This document shows, piece by piece, positions 35,130-43,674 of a stretch of DNA of 54,980 nucleotides. The stretch is from Mycolicibacterium porcinum (GTDB taxonomy: Bacteria; Actinomycetota; Actinomycetes; Mycobacteriales; Mycobacteriaceae), in assembly GCA_001942045.1 (NCBI GenBank), contig MSTD01000003.1:121555-176534 (forward strand). Reading direction: 5' to 3'. The position numbers and the translations under genes were made by a program. Below the pieces are notes generated by a model, which saw only the letters and a list, made by a program, of their open reading frames with translations, made no database searches and was not told where the DNA came from. The stretch's first letter is position 1. The number at the start of each line of letters is the position of its first letter.

Positions 35130-35580
35130 CCGCAGGATCACCCGGGGATTGCAGGTAGTTCCGTAGGTTGTCCCGGAGCGTGGCGACCCCGCGCTGCATG
35201 GTTTTGAGTTCGTCCAGCGACAACCCGGTGGCCGCGACGAGGTCCATCTCGAACGCCTGATCACGGAGTTCCCGGCCGGCGTCGGTGAGGCTCACGATCA
35301 CCTGACGCTCGTCGCTGGGATCGCGTTGCCGGGTGACGTAACCGAGCGTCTCGATCTTCTTGAGGATCGGCGTCAGCGTGTTGGACTCCAGGAACAGCTT
35401 CTCCCCCAGGCTGCCGACGGTCTGGTGGTCCTGTTCCGAGAGCGCGACGATCGCGATGTACTGCGTGTACGTGATGCCCTTGGCCTCGAGGATCGGCTTG
35501 TAGGCCTTGCCGTACGCCAGGTTGGCCGAGTAGACGGCAAAGCACAGGAAGTCGGCGAGCTGTGGTGGACGAGGCGCCAT
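35119..35580 (-). CDS. ohrR: OhrR, MarR-family organic hydroperoxide sensor
   Basis: A 153-residue MarR-type repressor. The redox Cys sits in FLCFAVYSAN near residue 13, as in OhrR proteins, and the winged helix includes SLGEKLFLESNTLTPILKK and RQRDPSDERQV. Oxidation of the Cys by organic peroxides releases the repressor. The open frame starts at 35676, but ATG 35580 gives the normal OhrR N-terminus; a TATAAT hexamer at 35587-35592 (minus strand) would start transcription at about that ATG, making the mRNA leaderless. It is divergent from ohr, with a shared palindrome. Confidence 0.93.
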   Translation of the reverse strand: MAPRPPQLADFLCFAVYSANLAYGKAYKPILEAKGITYTQYIAIVALSEQDHQTVGSLGEKLFLESNTLTPILKKIETLGYVTRQRDPSDERQVIVSLTDAGRELRDQAFEMDLVAATGLSLDELKTMQRGVATLRDNLRNYLQSPGDPAARA

Positions 35581-35597
35581 GGGGAAATTATATCGGG

Positions 35598-35612
35598 TCC
35601 GATTCAATCGGA
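35598..35612. promoter_or_regulatory. Putative OhrR operator
   Basis: TCCGATT-C-AATCGGA, a perfect 7-1-7 inverted repeat, lies between ohrR and ohr and just upstream of the ohrR -10 hexamer. This is where an OhrR dimer would repress both genes. Confidence 0.7.
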
Positions 35613-35690
35613 TGGGATGGAATTCGGAACATCCGGCGTTCGTCTCTAACGCATCCACTTGGAGCCACGTATCCACCGAAGGAGAACGAC

Positions 35691-36113
35691 GTGACCACCA
35701 GCCAGACCGACAACGTCCTCTACACCGCCCAGACCCACACCACCGGCGGGCGACAGGGCGAGTCCTACAGCTCCGACGGCAACCTCGACATCCAGCTCAC
35801 CCCGCCCGGCGGCACGGGCACCGGCACCAACCCCGAGCAGTTGTTCGCGGCCGGCTGGTCGGCATGCTTCCTGAGCGCCATGAGTCTGACCGCGGGCAAG
35901 CATAACGTGAAGCTGCCCGCCGAGACCGCTGTCGATGCCGAGGTAGACCTGCTCAACACTGACGGGGCGTTCTCGCTGCGGGCGCGGCTCAACGTCACCA
36001 TCCCGGGAGTCGACCGGGAGACCGCCCAGGCCATCGCCGACGATGCGCACCAGGTCTGCCCGTATTCGAAGGCGACCCGCGGCAACATCGACGTCACCAT
36101 CAGTGTGGCCTGA
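35691..36113 (+). CDS. ohr: Ohr organic hydroperoxide reductase
   Basis: A 140-residue Ohr/OsmC-fold, thiol-dependent peroxidase that reduces organic hydroperoxides. The two redox Cys are in SACFLSAM (near residue 61) and HQVCPYSKATRGN (near 126), both typical of Ohr. The GTG start at 35691 has an AAGGAGA ribosome site; the longer open frame from 35562 overlaps ohrR and is not used. Controlled by OhrR through the palindrome at 35598-35612. Confidence 0.95.
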   Translation: MTTSQTDNVLYTAQTHTTGGRQGESYSSDGNLDIQLTPPGGTGTGTNPEQLFAAGWSACFLSAMSLTAGKHNVKLPAETAVDAEVDLLNTDGAFSLRARLNVTIPGVDRETAQAIADDAHQVCPYSKATRGNIDVTISVA

Positions 36114-36131
36114 CACTGGCAGCGCATCGAA

Positions 36132-36184
36132 TGGCCACTTGTTGCACGCCTCTCTTTCGGGCTGTTGCGTGACACAAGTGGCCA
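36132..36184. terminator. Bidirectional terminator-like hairpin between ohr and the permease gene
   Basis: TGGCCACTTGT (36132-36142) pairs perfectly with ACAAGTGGCCA (36174-36184); inside, CACGC pairs with GCGTG after a small internal loop. It separates the convergent ohr and permease genes and is the clearest hairpin in the window. No T-run follows, as is common in mycobacteria. Confidence 0.75.
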
Positions 36185-36208
36185 CTCGGCGGCCATCATC
36201 GGCCGGAG

Positions 36209-37552
36209 TTACTCCTTCATGTCCAGCACCGGCGTCGGCCGCTGGAATCCCCGGGTAACCCCGGCCAGCCACACGAATCCCACTGCCAGCCAGCACAACC
36301 CGACGACGAGCGTGAGCCCAGACAGGCTCGTCCACAGCCACACGGTCAGCAGGAAGCCGATCAGTGGCAGGACAAGATTGCTGACGACCTGGATGCCCTC
36401 GCGCTCGCGTAGGTCGACGAAGTAGTGCTTGATGACCGACAGGTTGACCACCGAAAAGGCCACCAGCGCACCGAAACTGATCAGTGAGGCCAGGGTGGCC
36501 AAGGAGATCGTGGTGGCCAGCAGCGACACGACCGACACCGCGAGGATCGCGTACACCGGGGTGGCGAACCGCGGCGAGACGTAACCGAAGATCGGCCGCG
36601 GCAGGATGCCGTCGCGTCCCATCGCGAACAGGATCCTGGCCACCGAAGCCTGAGACGTGATGGCGGATCCGAGCGCACCGGCGACATAGGCCGCGGTGAA
36701 GAATGTCTGCAGGAACTGTCCGCCCGCGGTCAGCATCAGGTCCAGCGATCCGGACTCGACGTCGGCGAACTGGTTGGACGGGAACACCAATTGCCCGAGA
36801 TACGACAGCACCACGAAGATCACGCCCGACACCAGCGTGGCAATCATGATCGCCTGCGGCACAGACCGTCTGGGCTCCTTGGCCTCCTCCGACAGAGTGG
36901 ACACCGCGTCGAAGCCCAGGAACGACAGGCACAGGATCGCCGCGCCGGCCAGCACCGGGCTGAAGCCAGTGGTACTCCCGTCGCCACGGATCGGCGCCAT
37001 GAGATCGAGCACGCCCAGGCTGAACACCTTGGAGGTGGCCAGCACCAGGAACGTGACGATGAAGATCGCCTGCACGGCGATGATGACGAAGTTCGCCCTG
37101 GCCACCGACACGATGCCGACGACGTTGAGCACCGTCACGATGGCGATGGCCACCACGACGAACACCCACGACGGAATCGCAGGCAGTGCGGCATGCAGAT
37201 AGATCCCGATCACCAGGTAGTTGATCATCGGCAGGAACAGGTAATCCAGTAGCAGGGACCACCCAGCGAGGAATCCCACCGGGGCGCCGAAAGTCTTCTG
37301 GGTGTAGGTGTATGCCGATCCCGCGACCGGGAAGGCGACCGCCATCACCGCGTAGGACCGGGCGGTGAACACCATGGCCGCCAGCGTCACCAGGTAAGCG
37401 ACCGACAGCCGGCCACCGGTGGTCTGGGTGACGATGCCATACGTGGTGAACACCGTGAGCGGCACCATGTAGACCAGACCGAACAGCACCAACGACGGCA
37501 GCCCCAGGGCGCGCCGGAGCCGCCCGTCGGTCGCTTCAGCCACATCGGACAT
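36209..37552 (-). CDS. APC-superfamily amino acid/polyamine permease
   Basis: About 447 residues and 12 hydrophobic helices of the amino acid-polyamine-organocation superfamily. The N-terminal PSLVLFGLVYMVPLTVFTTYG and the GSAYTYTQ-type helix 3 segment are typical. It starts at ATG 37552 with an AGAGGAA ribosome site; an upstream ATG at 37570 overlaps the amidohydrolase stop. Operon with the amidohydrolase and probably under the divergent TetR regulator, so it likely imports the compound, or a product of it, that the amidohydrolase processes. Substrate not identified. Confidence 0.9.
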   Translation of the reverse strand: MSDVAEATDGRLRRALGLPSLVLFGLVYMVPLTVFTTYGIVTQTTGGRLSVAYLVTLAAMVFTARSYAVMAVAFPVAGSAYTYTQKTFGAPVGFLAGWSLLLDYLFLPMINYLVIGIYLHAALPAIPSWVFVVVAIAIVTVLNVVGIVSVARANFVIIAVQAIFIVTFLVLATSKVFSLGVLDLMAPIRGDGSTTGFSPVLAGAAILCLSFLGFDAVSTLSEEAKEPRRSVPQAIMIATLVSGVIFVVLSYLGQLVFPSNQFADVESGSLDLMLTAGGQFLQTFFTAAYVAGALGSAITSQASVARILFAMGRDGILPRPIFGYVSPRFATPVYAILAVSVVSLLATTISLATLASLISFGALVAFSVVNLSVIKHYFVDLREREGIQVVSNLVLPLIGFLLTVWLWTSLSGLTLVVGLCWLAVGFVWLAGVTRGFQRPTPVLDMKE

Positions 37553-37566
37553 GCCAGTTCCTCTTC

Positions 37567-39168
37567 TCATTCCGCGGCCGAATAGACCTGCGAGCCCTGC
37601 AGATAGGTGGCGCGCACCGTCAGCGCCGGAAGTTCCGATGGCGAGACATACCGCGGATCGCGGTCCAACCAGACCAGATCAGCGCTCGCGCCGGGAACGA
37701 TGCAGCCCCAATTCTGTTCCGCGAAAGCCTGATACGCGACGGCCGTGGTGTACGACGTCAACGCGTGCTCGATGGGAAGCACCTCCTGCGGGGTCCAGCC
37801 ACCCACCGGCTCCCCGTCGGACGTACACCGCGACACCGCGACCGCGATACCGTCGAGCGGCGCACCTGAAGACACCGGCCAATCCGATCCGAACGCCAGC
37901 GCCGCACCGGAACTCTCCAGCGTGCGCATCCGGTACTGGCGGTCGGCCCGTTGGGCTCCGAGCCGGGGAATCGTGAGCACGGTCATCAGGGCGTCCATCT
38001 GCGCCCACAGCGGCTGCATGTTCGGGATGACACCCAGTTCGGCGAACCGGCCCAAATCGTCGTCGTCCACCAGCTGGGCATGCGCGATCACGGGGCGCCG
38101 ATCCCGCGGACCATTGTGCTGCGCAACGTATTCGATGGCGTCCAAGGCCTGGCGGACTGCGGCGTCACCGATGGCGTGGATGTGGATCTGCAGACCCAGC
38201 TCGTCGACCTTCCTGGCCGCCTCGGCCAGGGTGTCGCCCTCCCACAACTGCATGCCGTGCGAGTGCAGGCCCGAACAATACGGCTCCAGCAGCGCGCCGG
38301 TCTCGTTCTCGACCACGCCGTCGGCGAAAAACTTCACGGTCTGCGCCGTCAGCAGCGGCGAGCCCGCCGCTGCAACCCGGTCTCGGGCCTCCGCGTATTG
38401 CGTTACCTGCGTGTCGAAGTGGCGCGGGTCGGCATAGAACGCCAGATTGAACCGCATCCGCAGGGCGCCCTGCCGGACGGCCGCCAGATAGGTGTCGAGC
38501 TCGGCCGGCTCGACCCAGGCGTCCTGAACCCACGTCACGCCGCGCGCCAGGTAGTAGTCGGCGGCCGTACCCAACGCCGCGACCCGGACCCCCTCGTCAC
38601 GGGCCGGCATGACCGCGGTGATCAGGTCGGTGGCGCCCCACTCGCGCAATGTGCCCAGCGGCGTGCCGTCCTCACGGCGCGGAATCTCACCGAGCACCGG
38701 CTCAGGTGTGTCAGCGGTGATGCCCGCGCGCTGCAACGCCGCCGAATTGACCCAGAAGGTGTGGTAGTCCCAGGCACGCAACACCACCGGCCGGTCCGGG
38801 ACCGCCGCGTCGAGCCATCGCGCGTCGAACAAGCCATCGGGAGCGAGGCTGCCGTCGTACGACGCGCCCACGATCCACTCCTGATCGGGATTCGCGTCGG
38901 CGAACGCCTTGACCGCCGACACGATCTGCTCGATCGACCGGCAGGGCCGAACCGCCGGACCGGCCGACTCCAAACCGCCGAACAGCGGGTGGGCATGACC
39001 GTCACCGAACGACGGCATGAGGAAGCCGCCATCGAGGTCGATCTTCCGATCGGCCGGCGACGCCAACGCGTCGGCACCTACCGCCTGCACCACACCATCG
39101 CCGACCAGCAGCGCATCGGTGGTTGCCGTCGGTGTCCAGATGGCACCGCCGTGGAAGAGAGTGGTCAT
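37567..39168 (-). CDS. Amidohydrolase family protein (YtcJ-like)
   Basis: A 533-residue metal-dependent amidohydrolase. The first metal ligands are in DGHAHP (His58, His60), a Lys in TVKFFADGV may be the bridging residue, and further ligands are in HIHAIGD, IAHAQ and GSDWP. YtcJ-like proteins hydrolyse N-acyl or ester compounds of unknown identity. It is coupled to the downstream APC permease and divergent from a TetR regulator with a palindrome between them, so the three genes probably form an inducible uptake-and-hydrolysis module. Confidence 0.88.
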   Translation of the reverse strand: MTTLFHGGAIWTPTATTDALLVGDGVVQAVGADALASPADRKIDLDGGFLMPSFGDGHAHPLFGGLESAGPAVRPCRSIEQIVSAVKAFADANPDQEWIVGASYDGSLAPDGLFDARWLDAAVPDRPVVLRAWDYHTFWVNSAALQRAGITADTPEPVLGEIPRREDGTPLGTLREWGATDLITAVMPARDEGVRVAALGTAADYYLARGVTWVQDAWVEPAELDTYLAAVRQGALRMRFNLAFYADPRHFDTQVTQYAEARDRVAAAGSPLLTAQTVKFFADGVVENETGALLEPYCSGLHSHGMQLWEGDTLAEAARKVDELGLQIHIHAIGDAAVRQALDAIEYVAQHNGPRDRRPVIAHAQLVDDDDLGRFAELGVIPNMQPLWAQMDALMTVLTIPRLGAQRADRQYRMRTLESSGAALAFGSDWPVSSGAPLDGIAVAVSRCTSDGEPVGGWTPQEVLPIEHALTSYTTAVAYQAFAEQNWGCIVPGASADLVWLDRDPRYVSPSELPALTVRATYLQGSQVYSAAE

Positions 39169-39178
39169 GCGACTCCTA

Positions 39179-39197
39179 AAGCGAATGGAATTCGTTT
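39179..39197. promoter_or_regulatory. Palindrome between the amidohydrolase and TetR genes
   Basis: AAGCGAAT-GGA-ATTCGTTT, inverted arms matching at 7 of 8 positions. It lies just upstream of the amidohydrolase start (39168) and 60 bases before the divergent regulator (39258), as expected for a TetR operator serving both. Confidence 0.55.
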
Positions 39198-39257
39198 ATT
39201 CTGTGACCCAGACCACCAAGTTGGCAAGCGGTGAGACAAAATCAGGGGGAACAGTTC

Positions 39258-39860
39258 ATGGGGCGACCATCGACACCGATCCTTTCAATGGATCGGATCA
39301 CCAGTGCGGCAATGAATCTCGTCAACACAACGGGCGGATTCACCATCCCGGAACTCGCCCGCAGGCTCAAGGTCAGCCCGTCGTCGCTGTACAACCATGT
39401 GTCCGGACGCGAGCAGATCGTCGAACTGCTCCGGGAACGGGCCATGTCAGAAGTCGAGCTGCCCGACATCGACGCCGACCGGCCGTGGGCCGAGATCCTG
39501 GCCGACATCATGCGCTCGTACCGCAACAGCTTCGCCCGCTACCCGCGACTGATTCCCCTGCTCACCGCGCATGCCGTCAACAGCCGCCAGGCCCTCACGA
39601 TGTACAACGCGCTGGCCGTCACCCTGACCCGCGCCGGGTTCAGCCCCACCGACACGCTGCGGACGATCACCCTGGTCGACAACTACGTGCTGGGGTCGGC
39701 CCTCGACCTCACCGCCCCCGACAAACCGTGGGAGTCGGGGGACCCGGTCGGTCCGGAGTTGACCGCCGCACTCGCCACCGGAGCGCCCAGACCGGCGCGC
39801 GCCGATGACGCATTCGAATATGGCCTGGCGGTGCTGCTGCGCGGGTTGGCCAAACCGTAA
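39258..39860 (+). CDS. TetR-family regulator
   Basis: A 200-residue TetR-type regulator. The helix-turn-helix is TIPELARRLKVSPSSLYNHV at about residues 29-48, followed by GREQIVELLRER; a helical ligand domain follows. ATG 39258 has a GGGGGAA ribosome site; the earlier start at 39231 has none. It probably represses the divergent amidohydrolase-permease operon and itself. The stop lies five bases from the convergent hemophore-like gene. Confidence 0.88.
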   Translation: MGRPSTPILSMDRITSAAMNLVNTTGGFTIPELARRLKVSPSSLYNHVSGREQIVELLRERAMSEVELPDIDADRPWAEILADIMRSYRNSFARYPRLIPLLTAHAVNSRQALTMYNALAVTLTRAGFSPTDTLRTITLVDNYVLGSALDLTAPDKPWESGDPVGPELTAALATGAPRPARADDAFEYGLAVLLRGLAKP

Positions 39861-39864
39861 GCGG

Positions 39865-40179
39865 CTACCCGCAGCGGTTGCGGAAATCAGTCGCCGGTTG
39901 CCGGATGTTCGTCAGCTCGGCCTTGATCTCCGGCTTGTCCTGGAGGTAGACCCGCACCGAATCGGCCATCTGCTCGTTGGACTGCCCCTTGAGGCTGGTG
40001 AAGAACGCGTTGACGTCCGGATGGGTGAACAGATATGCCGAGGTAGCCGCGCGGACCCCGGCCATCACACCGGCCAGATCGGCAGCGGTGCAGTTCGGCC
40101 CTTCCGCTGCGGCGACGGGCGCACCAACGGCCAAGAGCGACAAACTGATTGCGCCGGCGGCGATCACACGGGAGAACAT
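39865..40179 (-). CDS. Mycobacterial hemophore-related secreted protein
   Basis: A 104-residue secreted protein. A signal peptide of about 25 residues ends at VAAAEG; the mature part is all-helical, with Cys29 and Cys103 placed to form a disulfide and the segment YLFTHPDVNAFFTSLKG typical of mycobacterial hemophore-like proteins related to Rv0203. The family is thought to bind heme; this copy has one His in the conserved segment. It may take part in heme uptake, which is inference from the family. Confidence 0.82.
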   Translation of the reverse strand: MFSRVIAAGAISLSLLAVGAPVAAAEGPNCTAADLAGVMAGVRAATSAYLFTHPDVNAFFTSLKGQSNEQMADSVRVYLQDKPEIKAELTNIRQPATDFRNRCG

Positions 40180-40221
40180 CGTTGCTCCTAAGTCGACTCG
40201 GATAACTGAGTGAGCTGACGC

Positions 40222-40524
40222 TTATGGACGGCCGGGGCGCCACCCGCCGCCACCGCCGCCACCGTTGTCAGGTCGGCCGGGGTCGAGGTTGATCTCGAGG
40301 CCCCAGTCACCGCAGTACCAGTCGTTGGCACACGGATACGGATAGTAGGGACCGGCTTTCGGCGGGGTCGGACCCCCGCCACGGACGTTGCCCTGCGCGC
40401 ACACCGTCGAACCGCCGGCATCGACACAGTCAGCGGCGGCGGGCGGTGCGGAGGCGATGGCGATCGGTACAGTCAAACTGGCCAGGCCGAGTAACACTGG
40501 ACGCCACATGCTCCGCATGACCAC
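40222..40524 (-). CDS. Small secreted Gly/Pro-rich protein
   Basis: A 100-residue protein with a signal peptide ending near APPAAADC. The mature part has four Cys (in DCVDAGGSTVCA and CANDWYCGD) and a Gly-rich tail (GGGGGGGW), so it is probably secreted and disulfide-bonded. Many mycobacteria have such small exported proteins; function unknown. It follows the hemophore-like gene by about 40 bases upstream on the same strand. An internal ATG at residue 3 is an alternative start. Confidence 0.7.
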   Translation of the reverse strand: MVMRSMWRPVLLGLASLTVPIAIASAPPAAADCVDAGGSTVCAQGNVRGGGPTPPKAGPYYPYPCANDWYCGDWGLEINLDPGRPDNGGGGGGGWRPGRP

Positions 40525-40689
40525 TCCTCAGTAGGTCCCCGTGAGTCGAGAATAATTCCCGGGGGACGCCCTATATGCGGGATCGACAATAACCGGTCGT
40601 CTGCCACGACGCACGTCGTTCGTAACTGGTTGTATTCGCACAGATCGCAAGGCTCCCCGGCGGTTTTGGGGCTACTTAGCCTGACGCGC

Positions 40690-40779
40690 GTGAACGAAGA
40701 CTGGCTGGCCGTGATCGTCGGCCTCACCCTCTTGACCCTCGTGCTCGTCGGCGCCATCCCCGGCAGCGTGATCCCGTGA
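40690..40779 (+). CDS. Small membrane protein (29 residues) coupled to the YeiH-type transporter
   Basis: A GTG-started frame of 29 codons: VNEDWLAVIVGLTLLTLVL followed by VGAIPGSVIP. It is one hydrophobic helix, and its stop overlaps the GTG start of the transporter as GTGA. The NEDWLAVIVGL start looks like the first helix of many YeiH-family proteins, so this is probably a split-off first helix or an accessory subunit comparable to KdpF. Too short for routine annotation. No other evidence. Confidence 0.6.
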   Translation: MNEDWLAVIVGLTLLTLVLVGAIPGSVIP

Positions 40780-41909
40780 CCAGTACCGAGGAACGCTCCG
40801 AACAGCGCTCATCGAATCTCGGTTACGCCGTCGCCGGCGTGCTGGTGGTCATCGCCCTGGGCGCGGCGACCCGCTTCCTGGAGACCCAGGTTCCCCACTG
40901 GGCCGCCGGAACCCCGTTGGCCAAGATCGCGAAGTCAGTCGAATTCCCGGTCTACGCAATCGTTCTCGGTCTGATCGGCAACGCTGTCCTGGCGCGGCTC
41001 GCGCTACGTGACGTGTTGTCGCAGGGTTTTCGCACCGAGTTCTTCATCAAGACCGGTCTGGTCCTGCTCGGCGCCTCGATCAACCTCAAGGTGCTCGCCA
41101 CCGCCGCGGGGCCGGCGATCATCCAAGCCCTGCTGCTGATTTCGATCGTCTTCGGGTTCACCTGGTGGCTGGGTGGACGACTCGGACTCGATGACAAACT
41201 GCGGGCATTGCTCGCCTCGGCGGTGTCCATCTGCGGGGTGAGCGCGGCCATCGCGGCCGCCGGTGCCGTCCAGGCCCGCAAGGAGCAACTGGCCTATGCG
41301 GCGTCGCTCGTCATCGTGTTCGCGCTGCCGTCGATCTTCCTGCTGCCGTGGCTGGCCGACGTGTTCGGGCTGTCCGACGCGGTCGCCGGGGCCTGGATCG
41401 GCGGGAACATCGACACCACGGCGGCCGTCGCCGCCGCGGGCACGATCGCCGGCGAGCACGCCCTGCAGATCGCCACCATCGTCAAGACCACCCAGAACGC
41501 GTTGATCGGCATCGTCGCCATCGCCCTCACCGCGTACTTCGCCTTGAAGGTCGAGCGCCAGTCCGACACGCCCGACCCGGCGGTGGCACGTCCGTCGCTG
41601 CGCGAATTCTGGGACCGGTTCCCGAAATTCGTCCTCGGCTTCATCGCAGCCTCGGTCATCGGCACGCTGTATCTGCAGTTCGCTGCCGACGGCAAGGCGG
41701 CCATCGCGACGGTCAACGACCTGCGGACCTGGTTCCTGATCTTCGCCTTTGTGGCGATCGGGTTGGAGTTCTCGCTGCGCGGTCTCAAGGAGGCCGGCTG
41801 GCGTCCCATCGTGCTGTTCGCGGCGGCGACCGTGGTCAACATCGTGGTGGCGCTCGGGTTGGCTTCCCTGCTCTTCGGCGGTTTGTTCGGCAGCTTCGGC
41901 ACGGGGTAG
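40776..41909 (+). CDS. YeiH-family putative sulfate exporter
   Basis: A 377-residue membrane protein with about ten helices of the YeiH/UPF0324 family, described as putative sulfate exporters. The signature GGNIDTTAAVAAAGTIAG and the following VKTTQNALIGIVA are present. The start GTG 40776 overlaps the 29-residue membrane protein upstream. In other bacteria, such genes are controlled by LysR-type sulfur or oxidative-stress regulators; none is adjacent. The N-terminus lacks the acidic-aromatic helix that the small upstream protein carries. Confidence 0.85.
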   Translation: MTSTEERSEQRSSNLGYAVAGVLVVIALGAATRFLETQVPHWAAGTPLAKIAKSVEFPVYAIVLGLIGNAVLARLALRDVLSQGFRTEFFIKTGLVLLGASINLKVLATAAGPAIIQALLLISIVFGFTWWLGGRLGLDDKLRALLASAVSICGVSAAIAAAGAVQARKEQLAYAASLVIVFALPSIFLLPWLADVFGLSDAVAGAWIGGNIDTTAAVAAAGTIAGEHALQIATIVKTTQNALIGIVAIALTAYFALKVERQSDTPDPAVARPSLREFWDRFPKFVLGFIAASVIGTLYLQFAADGKAAIATVNDLRTWFLIFAFVAIGLEFSLRGLKEAGWRPIVLFAAATVVNIVVALGLASLLFGGLFGSFGTG

Positions 41910-41932
41910 CCGTTAGCCGTTACCCTGGCTAA

Positions 41933-42883
41933 GTGCCGACAACCTGGTCACGGCGAGGGTTTTTCACGGTCACCGCTGCGATGACCCTGGTCGCCGCATG
42001 TAGCACGCAAAAGCCCGGCGAAGTCAGGAAGGACGGTTCGGTGACCGTCCGCCACCTCTTCGGCGACACCAACATCCCCGGGCCACCGAAACGCGTGGTG
42101 AGCGCGGGGTTCACCGAACAGGACGACCTGCTGGCCCTCGGTGTCGTCCCGGTCGCCACCACCGAGTGGTTCGGGGGCGAGCCCTATGCGGTGTGGCCGT
42201 GGGCGCAACCGAAACTCGGGGGCGCCCAGCCCACCGTGCTCAGTTTGACCGACGGCATCCAGGTCGACGAGATCAAAGCGCTCAACCCGGACCTGATCGT
42301 CGCCACCAACGCCGGACTGGACGCCGACACCTACGCCAAACTGTCGGAGATCGCCCCCACCATCGCCCAGTCCGGGCCCGACGCGTTCTTCGAACCGTGG
42401 CGCGACCAGGCCACCCTGATCGGCCAGGCACTGTTCCAGAACGACGCGATGACGGGGCTGATCGCCGGTGTGGACGACAGGTTCAAGGCGGTGGCCACCA
42501 ACAACCTGCGATTCGCCGGCAAGAAGGCCATGTTGCTCGCCGGCACGTTGTTCCGCGACGGCGTGCAAACCCAGACGGGCTGGCGCACCGAATTTCTCAC
42601 CCAGATGGGCTTCGTCATTCCCCCGACCCCGGAGCTGATCCCGCGCTCAGACTTCGCCTCGGTACTCGACGCCGCTGACGTGCTGATCTGGACCACCGAG
42701 AGCGACGCAGAGCGCGATGCCCTGCTCGCCGATCCAGGGATCGCCGAGCTACGGGCAACCACCCGCAAGCGGCACGTCTTCACCCCCAAAGACCTGGCCG
42801 GCGCCATCGCGTTCGCCTCGCCGCTGTCCTACCCCGTGGTGGCCGACCAACTGCCGCCCCTGCTCAACCAGGCATTGACCTGA
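41933..42883 (+). CDS. Iron-siderophore-type ABC transporter binding lipoprotein (FecB-like)
   Basis: A 316-residue substrate-binding protein of the FecB/FepB type. The N-terminus has RRGFF and a lipobox ending in Cys near residue 23 (LVAACST), so it is exported and lipid-anchored. The binding fold includes LLALGVVPVATTEWFGG and LNPDLIVATNAGLD. Mycobacterial homologues bind carboxymycobactin, heme or other iron compounds; the M. tuberculosis counterpart in this neighbourhood is FecB2. No permease or ATPase genes are adjacent. GTG start. Confidence 0.88.
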   Translation: MPTTWSRRGFFTVTAAMTLVAACSTQKPGEVRKDGSVTVRHLFGDTNIPGPPKRVVSAGFTEQDDLLALGVVPVATTEWFGGEPYAVWPWAQPKLGGAQPTVLSLTDGIQVDEIKALNPDLIVATNAGLDADTYAKLSEIAPTIAQSGPDAFFEPWRDQATLIGQALFQNDAMTGLIAGVDDRFKAVATNNLRFAGKKAMLLAGTLFRDGVQTQTGWRTEFLTQMGFVIPPTPELIPRSDFASVLDAADVLIWTTESDAERDALLADPGIAELRATTRKRHVFTPKDLAGAIAFASPLSYPVVADQLPPLLNQALT

Positions 42884-42895
42884 CAAGATGACCGG

Positions 42896-43600
42896 GTGAC
42901 AAGCACCCAGGAACACTCCGAGCACCGCGGCACCGCCATCGTCGGCTCGGCCTACTATCCGGTGCTCGTCGCGGTCTTCACAGCCCTGGTGATCATCTCC
43001 AACGTCACCGCCACCAAAGGTGTCGCCTTCGGGCCGATCATCGGCAACTGGTCGATCATCACCGACGGCGGCTTCATCGTCTTCCCGCTCACCTACGTGA
43101 TCGGCGACGTGCTCTCCGAGGTATACGGGTTCAAGGCTGCGCGCCGCGCCATCTTCCTCGGATTCTCGATGAACGCCCTTGCCGCACTGGCATTCTGGAT
43201 CACCATCTATCTTCCCGCGGCAGACTTCTACACCAATCAGGAACACTTCGAGAACATCGTCCACGCCTACACCCAGCTGATCGTGGCAGGCCTGGCCGGG
43301 TTCATCGTCGGGCAGACCATCAACGCCTGGGTCGTGGTCGCCATCAAGGAGCGGACCAAGGAGAAACATCTGTGGGCCCGCCTGGTCGGATCCACCTTCG
43401 CCGGCCAGCTCGGTGACACCCTGGTGTTCTGCGGCATCGCGGCGAGTGCGATCGGGATCAGCACCTTCGGCGACTTCGTCACCTACACCGCGCTGGGCTG
43501 GGTCTACAAGACCGCCGTCGAGGTGGTCATGCTGCCGATCACCTACCGCGTGATCGCCGCGATCAAGCGTCGCGAGCCCACATATCAGGCCGCCGTTTGA
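42896..43600 (+). CDS. Queuosine-precursor transporter family (YhhQ/VUT) protein
   Basis: A 234-residue membrane protein of the YhhQ/VUT family. The conserved LVIISNVTATK, FPLTYVIGDVLSEVYGF and the later QLGDTLVFCGIA segments are clear. YhhQ imports queuosine precursors in E. coli; the substrate of mycobacterial members is not established. It follows the FecB-like gene by 12 bases. GTG start at 42896 within GGGTGACAAGC. Confidence 0.88.
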   Translation: MTSTQEHSEHRGTAIVGSAYYPVLVAVFTALVIISNVTATKGVAFGPIIGNWSIITDGGFIVFPLTYVIGDVLSEVYGFKAARRAIFLGFSMNALAALAFWITIYLPAADFYTNQEHFENIVHAYTQLIVAGLAGFIVGQTINAWVVVAIKERTKEKHLWARLVGSTFAGQLGDTLVFCGIAASAIGISTFGDFVTYTALGWVYKTAVEVVMLPITYRVIAAIKRREPTYQAAV

Positions 43601-43674
43601 GGCTTCGATAAGGCACCTCTGGCAAGGTTCATAGAGCGGGCGCTTTCTTAGCTACTCGCGGGTAGCTTCGGGTC

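Noticed and set aside
33408..35264. 618-residue minus-strand frame antisense to the MFS-USP gene
   Set aside because: Arg/Gly/His-rich composition is typical of an antisense shadow; the plus-strand protein is a clear family member.
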